Shown here in pieces: positions 56,751 to 64,000 of a stretch of 64,000 nucleotides of DNA. The notes beneath the pieces were generated by a model that had not been told where the DNA came from, searched no databases, and was given only the letters and a program-made list of their open reading frames with translations. Numbering within the stretch: the stretch's first letter is position 1; the number at the start of each line of letters is the position of its first letter. A program made the translations under genes and the position numbers. The stretch is from Caprella mutica (lineage: Eukaryota > Arthropoda > Malacostraca > Amphipoda > Caprellidae). The stretch covers positions 1 through 64,000 of the forward strand of contig CANNZV010001188.1 in assembly GCA_947561585.1 (NCBI GenBank). Direction: 5' to 3'.

Positions 56751-57000
56751 TCCATATTACGAACTGCAGCCTCCGTCTAATTTAATTATAATTTTTAACC
56801 ATGGAATTATTAAAAGTTATTTCATAAAAAGAAAACTAAATTTTAATATGTACATAATGTGTATCCACAATACGAACTGCAGCCTCCGGTTACTTCAATA
56901 AATGTTTTTTTTTATTTCCATCGAATTTAAAATTATTTTATAAAAAAGAAAATTTAGTTTAATGTGTACAAAATGTGTATCCATATTACGAACTACAAGC
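56751..57000. repeat. Three diverged tandem repeats of about 115 bp
   Basis: TCCATATTACGAACTGCAGC and its variants occur at 56751, 56864 and 56980, each followed by an AT-rich stretch ending in TGTACA.AATGTGTA. The third unit is truncated. Confidence 0.8.
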
Positions 57001-57024
57001 ATATATTGCTCAACTATTGAATTT

Positions 57025-57084
57025 TTTAATAATCATGTTTTTCATCGCAAAAGTATTTTTGCGATGAAAAACATGATTATTAAA
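57025..57084. other. Perfect 28-bp-arm hairpin with a 4-base loop
   Basis: Bases 57025-57052 are the exact inverse of 57057-57084 (core TTTTTCATCGCAAAA), separated only by GTAT. It may be a very recent inverted duplication or a structured RNA; no element ends are evident. Confidence 0.9.
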
Positions 57085-57127
57085 TAAATAAAAAATGTAG
57101 GCACCTTTTAGTTATACAAGTAATTAA

Positions 57128-58708
57128 CCCTTTAATGACGAGACAAAACTTTAGGTCTCAAATTTTGTGAAACCTCTTTGTGAGTTATCTTCAAGAGGTT
57201 AAAAGCATAGAAAAATAGTTCATATGTTCATTCACAGCTTAGTTGCTGAATAAACGATTGTGATCATATGATCACGCAAATTTCAATAATATAAAAATAT
57301 ATAATAGTAAAGACTGATCTTTCATTTCCTTCATTCTTTAATTCGTTTTCAATAATCCACATAAATTTCTGGTCGATGAATTCACACTTACCTGTTTAAA
57401 TGGTTTAAATTCTTTCCGAAAAAGTTTTGCAAGGATAAGAATATTTTAGGTCATCAAATTCGTGCGCGGAAAATTGCCACTGGGAAAATTGCCCCCGAGA
57501 AAACTGCCACTGTGGGAAAATTGCCACTGGGAAGATTTCCACTGGGAAAACTGCCACTGTGGGAAAATTGCCACTGGGAAGATTTCCACTGGGAAAACTG
57601 CCACTGTGGGAAAATTGCCACTGGGAAGATTGCCACTGGGAAAATTGCCACTGTGGGAAATCTGCCACTGTGGGAAATCTGCCACTGTGGGAAAACTGCC
57701 ACCCGAAAAATTGTCACTGAGGAAAATTGCCACAATATATTAACAAACTGAAAAAATATTTTACTCTATAAAAAAATACCGTACTGAATACAGAAGTATT
57801 CGAATTTCATTTTTTTCATCTTTCATTGACAAGTTTAAAAAAAATATTCAACCTTAGAACGATCAATGACCCTGAGAGGCACATTTCGGTTTGAAATATT
57901 CAAGCATAATTTAATAACTAATTTATTTGAGTCACTGAAATTCTTTGACTTTTATTGTCTAAGACTTAACTATTTGTTGTGAAACTGATGCAACATGTTT
58001 TGTTGATTATCGTGAAATTAATGTAGCAAGATTTTATTTAATATTGAAACTATAATGCAACAAAATTTTATTTATTATTGAAACTAATGCAACAAAATTT
58101 TATTTATTATTGGTTTAACCTCTTCAGGGAACAATTAAACACATTAAGCTAAGAATTAATTGCGTATCAGCACACTCACACCCACCGACGGAAGAATTCA
58201 CTCAGATCGTATAACTTGTCAAAATGAGATGTACACATTGTAAAAACTCTTATATATTAAATTCTGATCAACATTGCATTCAGTACCTATGATTTCTGTG
58301 ATTTTCGAAAAAAAAAATTATGTATAAATTTTCATATGTACAGTGGCAATTTTCCTAGTGGCAGTTTTCCCACAGTGGCAGTTTTCCAAGTGGCAGTTTA
58401 CCCACAGTGGCAGTTTTCCCAGCACCAGTTTTTCCGGTGGCAATCTGCCCAGTGGCAATTTTCCCAGTGGCAATTTTCCCAGTGGCAATTTTCACAGTGG
58501 CAATTTTCCTAGCATCATCAAATTAATGCTGCCAAATCCTATAACCTAAGGAAAATTACTGACTGATTGCATAAACATAAAGTGGGGGTTATACTTAACA
58601 TGTTCATGACAAGTTTGGTACAGAAATATTGTCCAATTAAAAATGACAGAGTTTTATAATATGAATAATTTTGCGTGATCATATATGATGACGCACGGAA
58701 TTAAAGGG
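57128..58708. mobile_element. piggyBac-type non-autonomous element (TTAA duplication)
   Basis: TTAA flanks both ends (57124-57127, 58709-58712), and the ends are CCCTTTAAT / ATTAAAGGG. A subterminal inverted match, TGATCATATGATCACGCAAA (57261-57280) versus 58671-58690, confirms the pairing. TTAA duplication with CCC..GGG ends is the piggyBac signature. Without the nested foldback element it would be about 520 bp and has no transposase. Confidence 0.88.
57461..58514. mobile_element. Foldback element C: minisatellite TIRs and 10-bp target duplication
   Basis: It is inserted in the piggyBac-type element, with a perfect duplication TCATCAAATT (57451-57460 and 58515-58524). The left arm (57461-57735) is about 17 units of GGGAAAATTGCCACTG and related forms (some GGGAAGATTTCCACT). 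The right arm (about 58341-58514) is about 11 inverse units. The ends are CGTGCGCGGAAAATTGCC and (inverted) TGCTAGGAAAATTGCC. The interior is AT-rich with a short repeat of GCAACAAAATTTTATTTA (58010-58110). Open frames in the arms are repeat artefacts. Confidence 0.88.
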
Positions 58709-58712
58709 TTAA

Positions 58713-58834
58713 GATAGACTGTTCATTATTTCACCTAAGGTTAGGTTAGCGGTCCGGTTGGGACCACTGGTGACAAATGTATTCTTTACTGAATAATATA
58801 ATTACTAAATAAAATATTAATATATACGAGGACG
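58713..58834. other. Spacer between the piggyBac-type element and the next array
   Basis: Nothing recognised. Confidence 0.3.
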
Positions 58835-59474
58835 TAACTTCCGTTGGACGAAAAGTTCATTGCACGAAATGTCCATTGGACGGAATGCCCGTTGAATGAA
58901 ATGCCCGTTGGACGAAATGTCTGTTGGAGGAAATGTCCGTTTGACGAAATGTCCGTTGGACAAAATGTCCGTTGGGCGAAATGTTCGTAGGACTAAATGT
59001 CCGTAGGACTAAATGTCCGTAGGACTAAATGTCCGTAGGACTAAATGTCCGTAGGACTAAATGTCCGTAGGACTAAATGTCCGTAGGACTAAATGTCCGT
59101 AGGACTAAATGTCCGTAGGACTAAATGTCCGTAGGACTAAATGTCCGTAAGACTAAATGTCCGTAGGACTAAATGTCCGTAGGACTAAATGTCCGTAGGA
59201 ATAAATGTTCGTAGGACTAAATGTCCGTAGTACTAAATTTCCGTTGGACGAAATGTCCGTTGGACGAAATGTCAGTTGGACGAAATGTCCGTTGGGCGAA
59301 ATGTCTGTTGAATGATATGTCCATGGACGAAATGTCCGTTGGGCGAAATGTCTGTTGAATGATATGTCCATGGACGAAAAGTCCGTTGGACGAAATACCT
59401 GTTGAATGATATGTCCATGAACGAAATGTCCGTTGGACGAAATGCCTGTTGAATGATATGTCCATGGACGAAAT
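58835..59474. repeat. 16-bp tandem repeat (GTCCGTTGGACGAAAT / GTCCGTAGGACTAAAT)
   Basis: There are three blocks. The left is a diverged GTCCGTTGGACGAAAT form; the centre (about 58983-59228) is about 15 nearly identical GTCCGTAGGACTAAAT units; the right is a longer composite with GAATGATATGTCCATG. Every unit has an internal imperfect palindrome (GTCC..GGAC). Minus-strand open frames are artefacts. Confidence 0.93.
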
Positions 59475-60186
59475 GTGCGAGTGTTGTTTCTGTAATTTTG
59501 AATGTTTCTGATTTTAGTGTTTGATGTTTTCAATTATTTTTTTCCGAGTGTAGTTTTCCACTTCTGATAGAATTAAGGAATTTCAAAATCTCTCCTACAT
59601 TATGATAGTGAGAAACTATAGAATATTATGTATGGCAGTTCAAAGAACATATAAGAGTTATATTCAAACCATCGAAATATGAACATTTTGATATTTCAGA
59701 CACAGTTCTCTTTCTCCATTGTTCTTTGAAATCAAAGATTTCGAGGAAAAACGTATTTTCGATTACGTATTCAGTGAATAGTTTTGAATTTAGGAATATG
59801 TGAAATAGAGGACATAAATGACAAAATGTATATAAAAATTAGCATCACATACATGTTAAGTAATTGAAATATGTTTTATATTTTAGTTTCGGTCCTCTGA
59901 ACACATTATTCAGACTAACTAACTATGATTATTATTATTGAGAAGTAAAGCGATAATGGAGCACACAAAGCAGCCTTTAAAGCGTGGCCTAAAATTCAGG
60001 AGTTTTCTATATTAATAACGCTTTATCTCGTTACCTGCCGCATGAGAGAGAAAAATATGAGCTCAACATAATGGCCGCTAAAACAAACAATTTAGCTCAA
60101 TAAAAGTAAACCGTGTTGAATATAAGGCCTCACAGGAGCTGGGGCAACTTTCAAAATAACCAAAACTTTTTCCAATGGGTCTTTGT
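59475..60186. other. Anonymous sequence
   Basis: No gene or element is recognised. Confidence 0.3.
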
Positions 60187-60265
60187 AGTGAATTCAGTGA
60201 CCTTAAAGGTCCTCTCAAGGCTCTGGAGAAAAATGAGTTTATTACATAATATTGTAGAACTAAGG
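60187..60265 (+). repeat. Short dispersed repeat, copy 1
   Basis: TTAAAGGTCCTCTCAAGGCTC followed by a GAGAAAAATGAGTTTA-type stretch and TTGTAGAAC closely matches 63940-64000 in the same orientation, the second copy running to the window end. Confidence 0.7.
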
Positions 60266-60364
60266 TCTAGGATCATTAATCTGCAAACTGCATACAATTC
60301 GGTTCACTATATATATTTTTATATGACTCTAAAAAAATATTATACTCTACGTGCAGTAAATGTA

Positions 60365-61692
60365 GGGGAGAACCGGGAGCATTCGGACAGAGGGATGGTT
60401 CGGACATTTCGTTGAAACATGTTCATAATTGTTGGAACTACCGCTGATTGCAACTGAATGTGTGCGACGTGTTAACTGTCAGTTATTTGAAAGATCCAGT
60501 GCGGAGATGTAGTATTTCACCCCCGAGGGGTAAGTTACTGTTTTCTTCAATATTGATGTAATTTTTCGTGATTCAATTGGATCGTGTGTGGACTATATGA
60601 ATACGAAACTGATTCTCAATCTCAAATGTATGAATTATATCAATATTTTATGTTATGTTTGGTGTGTCAAAACAAAAATACAAATAAAATCAGAAAAATG
60701 GTGATGTTTTTAATTTTGAAGTGTCATTTGGGATGAATCAGACACTTCTTTTTAGGTTGGTTCGGACGGTGTTGGAACCTTCCCTCTGTATCCGATTCAG
60801 TCCACCATTACAATTTATTGAAGTAATTCTTATTAAAAAGGACATTCTGAACTTGAAGTTAATTATTTTAATTGACATAGCATTCGTTTATAAGATTAGT
60901 TGCAACTTTTAATATTATTGTCTTTATTTGACAGTTTGACGATCGTATTCATTCCTTTTCATTATAAAAGGAAAACTGATAGAGGACGTAATAAAGAAGG
61001 TATTCAAAAAACGTTTCATGAATTCCAAAAGGTTTATCTGTCAGAAAAGCTGCTGAAATTGGAGGTGTAGCAAGATCTACACTTATAGATTATACTTTAA
61101 ACATTTGATGAAATATTTAAGATGTAATTTACTAATTTTGGTGAATTCCAAGAAAAAGGAAATAGTTATACCCAAAGTAAAAGGCAATAGTTGTACAATT
61201 TGCTTTTGATATAATATAGCTATTAAATATAAGGATAATTTCACAGTGATTACTCATGGGCTATCTATATTTTGTTGGAGAAAATGTTCAATCATTACAA
61301 TAATATTATAATGATAAAATTTCAAATACGATGAATTATTACTGTGAATAACAAGTCATTATGGTTTATTTCAATTAAATTTGTAGATCCGAATTCAATT
61401 CTATCGTTTAATTACCCAAGTTTCCAATGTTTTAACCACTTTTATGGTGTCCGAATCATCTTCACAGCTTGTCCGAATTCTCCCTCTAGGAAGGAGCATT
61501 CGGACACTTGAATCTCTCTTTACATTTAGTCTTATAACTTTCGAATGAAGGTTTACACTGTAAAACAGTCACAATACAAATTGAAGTAACATGATTTATC
61601 TACATACAGACATCTTTAAATAGTAAAATTCGAATTAGTTTACGATTTATTCAGTTTTTAACAAAATTGTCCGAATGCTCCCGGTTCTCCCC
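60365..61692 (+). mobile_element. pogo-like element 2 with perfect 25-bp TIRs
   Basis: The TIRs begin GGGGAGAACCGGGAGCATTC at 60365-60389 and match exactly in inverse at 61668-61692, flanked by TA (60363-60364, 61693-61694). The length (1328 bp), TIR length and GGGGAG...GGACA framework match element 1 at 50355, although the TIR middle differs. The end motif (TTCGGACA) recurs inside near 60400, 60760, 61448, 61470 and 61497. Confidence 0.9.
60960..61108 (+). pseudogene. Remnant of a psq-type helix-turn-helix (pogo-like transposase N-terminus)
   Basis: Read across a frameshift, this gives R-K-T-D-R-G-R-N-K-E-G-I-Q-K near 60970, then G-L-S-V-R-K-A-A-E-I-G-G-V-A-R-S-T-L-I-D-Y from 61031. The pattern Y-K-R-K-T-x-R-G, followed by S-x-R-x-A-A-x-x-x-G-V-x-x-S-T-L, is the psq/CENP-B type DNA-binding domain at the start of pogo-like transposases. 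The rest of the transposase is absent. This complements the C-terminal remnant in the element at 50355. Confidence 0.7.
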
Positions 61693-61819
61693 TACGAAAC
61701 ACTATTATGACGCGGTAGAAAAAGATTGTACACTCTTTGTATTGATTTACAATTTGAATTCTATACACAAACCATGCATGTTCAGCCTACGTTTAGGCAT
61801 TAAATTATTTAATGAAGTA

Positions 61820-62088
61820 CAGTAAAAATCCTGAGTTATGAAGTTTTGGTTACTTCATAACTCAGGGTCACTTCATAGCTCGCAGGGACACTGATAGTTT
61901 TCTATGATTAAAATCTTGAAGAAAACTGTGGTCTTTGAGGGATGACTAGGACGAAATTCATGTCGTATATCATTTTCTATAATTTAAACATAGAAACTAC
62001 TTCATAACTCAGGTGCTTTTCATAATTCATGTCCTTCATTACTCGAGTGATTCATAAGGAAAAAATTCACAACTCAGGAGTTTTACTG
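61820..62088. mobile_element. 269-bp Tc1/mariner-type miniature element
   Basis: CAGTAAAAATCCTGAGTTAT plus GAA at the left is mirrored by TTCACAACTCAGGAGTTTTACTG at the right, with TA on both sides (61818-61819, 62089-62090). CATAACTCAG-type words recur inside in both orientations. There is no coding potential. Confidence 0.85.
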
Positions 62089-62462
62089 TATATAAACGTT
62101 GCTAAGACAGGTTTCTCCTATTTGTTGCCTTTGTATGAATACTTTATATTGGATTGATTATACCTACTTCACTTACATTTTAAACAATTAAACTACAGAC
62201 TTTCCTGTTCTTTGGAAAATAAGAAAGTCGGAAAATTCATGAAGTTTGCCACAAAATGATATAAATCATAGCCTCATTATTTAAAGTCATTAAAAAAATT
62301 GTTTGGAGTCCAAGGGAAGCTCTTCGATTCTAACAATTGAAATCAACATTCTTTCTATAAACTGTTTATTTTCTAGTAGTATCAAGCAAAATAACATTTC
62401 AAAGACATATTAAATGAAAATTCCGGAATAAATTTCATAGAAATCATAATTATCCAAAGAGA
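62089..62462. other. AT-rich spacer
   Basis: Nothing recognised. Confidence 0.3.
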
Positions 62463-63677
62463 TACTTTAGTTATAGCCATGTGATCTGGCACATTACTTT
62501 AGTTATAGCCATGTGATCTGGCACATTACTTTAGTTATAGCCATGTGATCTGGTACATTACTTTAGTTATAGCCATGTGATCTGGTACATTACTTTAGTT
62601 ATAGCCATGTGATCTGGCACATTACTTTAGTTATAGCCATGTGATCTGGCACATTACTTTAGTTATAGCCATGTGATCTGGTACATTACTTTAGTTATAG
62701 CCATGTGATCTGGTACATTACTTTAGTTATAGCCATGTGATCTGGCACATTACTTTAGTTATAGCCATGTGATCTGGTACATTACTTTAGTTATAGCCAT
62801 GTGTTCTGGTACATTACTTTAGTTATAGCCATGTGAACTGGTACATTACTTTAGTTAAAGCCATGTGATCTGGTACATTACTTTAGTTATAGCCATGTGA
62901 ACTGGTACATTACTTTAGTTATAGCCATGTGTTCTGGTACATTACTTTAGTTATAGCCATGTGAACTGGTACATTACTTTAGTTATAGCCATGTGATCTG
63001 GTACATTACTTTAGTTATAGCCATGTGAACTGGTACATTACTTTAGTTAAAGCCATGTGATCTGGTACATTACTTTAGTTATAGCCATGTGAACTGGTAC
63101 ATTACTTTAGTTATAGCCATGTGAACTGGTACATTACTTTAGTTATAGCCATGTGTTCTGGTACATTACTTTAGTTATAGCCATGTGAACTGGTACATTA
63201 CTTTAGTTAAAGCCATGTGATCTGGTACATTACTTTAGTTATAGCCATGTGAACTGGTACATTACTTTAGTTAAAGCCATGTGATCTGGTACATTACTTT
63301 AGTTATAGCCATGTGAACTGGTACATTACTTTAGTTAAAGCCATGTGATCTGGTACATTACTTTAGTTATAGCCATGTGATCTGGTACATTACTTTAGTT
63401 ATAGCCATGTGATCTGGTACATTACTTTAGTTATAGCCATGTGATCTGGTACATTACTTTAGTTATAGCCATGTGATCTGGTACATTACTTTAGTTATAG
63501 CCATGTGATCTGGCACATTACTTTAGTTATAGCCATGTGATCTGGTACATTACTTTAGTTATAGCCATGTGATCTGGTACATTACTTTAGTTATAGCCAT
63601 GTGATCTGGCACATTACTTTAGTTATAGCCATGTGATCTGGTACATTACTTTAGTTATAGCCATGTGATCTGGCACA
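62463..63677. repeat. 32-bp tandem repeat, about 38 units
   Basis: The unit consists of ACTTTAGTTATAGCCATG followed by TGATCTGGYACATT. Edge units carry GATCTGG; the centre (about 62780-63340) mixes GAACTGG, GTTCTGG and AAAGCC variants, which alternate in blocks of two units (64 bp), showing a dimeric higher-order pattern. Confidence 0.95.
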
Positions 63678-63939
63678 CTTATTTTGAGGGCTAAAACCTT
63701 TATTTTAAACTGTTAGAAAATGATTAAATGCCTTTGTTAATTCGACAAAAAACGGTCCTTCCTTTTAAATTACTTATCAAAGGATTTACAAATGGGATCT
63801 GTTCGCAGAATCTTGTATCGACTGACTCAGCAGTTCCGTTACTAAATTAGCTCTGTGAAAGACTGAGGTCTGAAAGAAGACTAATGTCTGCAGACCATTT
63901 CACACACTACTCTGCAATACATCAAATACAGTACACAAA
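63678..63939. other. Unassigned sequence right of the 32-bp array
   Basis: Nothing recognised. Confidence 0.3.
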
Positions 63940-64000
63940 CCTCGTTAAAGGTACTCTCAGGCTCCGGGAAAAATAAGTTTAATATACAATGTTGTAGAAC
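63940..64000 (+). repeat. Short dispersed repeat, copy 2 (cut by the window end)
   Basis: This matches 60187-60265 through to TTGTAGAAC, the last bases of the window. Confidence 0.7.

Overview
The window looks like a gene-poor, repeat-rich stretch of an animal nuclear genome, most likely an arthropod (probably an insect). The base composition is AT-rich. The only recognisable proteins belong to transposable elements typical of insects: a Penelope-like retroelement, a Jockey/CR1-type LINE, PIF/Harbinger, Tc1/mariner and pogo-like transposases. One transposase gene has an intron-like GT..AG break. I recognise no host gene, tRNA or rRNA. About a quarter of the window is short-period tandem repeat, from at least fourteen unrelated units of 12-60 bp; nearly all long open frames are by-products of these arrays.

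Layout. 1-2722: two Penelope-like copies head to head across a perfect 48-bp palindrome. 2895-5824: a dispersed repeat whose terminus has expanded into about 158 copies of a 15-bp unit. 6090-11285: a dispersed repeat split by a hAT-type element (8-bp target duplication), itself split by a foldback element (10-bp target duplication), and then by a decayed LINE that carries its own inserted element. 12089-14698: a PIF/Harbinger element with TIRs, TTA target duplication, a transposase and a convergent MADF-domain ORF. 14702-20657: a 26-bp satellite interrupted by a foldback element and a dead mariner. 22347-23277, 29647-30224, 30552-32543 and 36957-39764: further satellites separated by anonymous AT-rich DNA. 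40370-42110: copies of two dispersed repeats and an IS630/mariner fragment. 42985-47216: three more small arrays and a miniature element at 47313. 50355-51690 and 60365-61692: two related pogo-like elements with perfect 25-bp TIRs. 54453-55255: an inverted copy of the 15-bp-unit dispersed repeat. 57128-58708: a piggyBac-type miniature element split by another foldback element. 58835-59474 and 62463-63677: two more arrays.

Theme. The most interesting pattern is the link between minisatellites and transposon ends. Three foldback elements (6461-7599, 14781-15927, 57461-58514) have inverted arms made of about 15-bp tandem units. The units differ between elements, but the outermost nucleotides are related (CTAGGA at one end, GCGCGGA or a variant at the other), and two have perfect 10-bp target duplications. 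The 2.4-kb array at 3436 likewise grows out of a transposon-like terminus that exists in single-unit form at 54453 and 55236. The Harbinger and pogo-like elements also carry repeated subterminal motifs. Inference: many of this genome's minisatellites may be seeded by the subterminal repeats of DNA transposons. All of this was read by eye; no searches or alignments were run.
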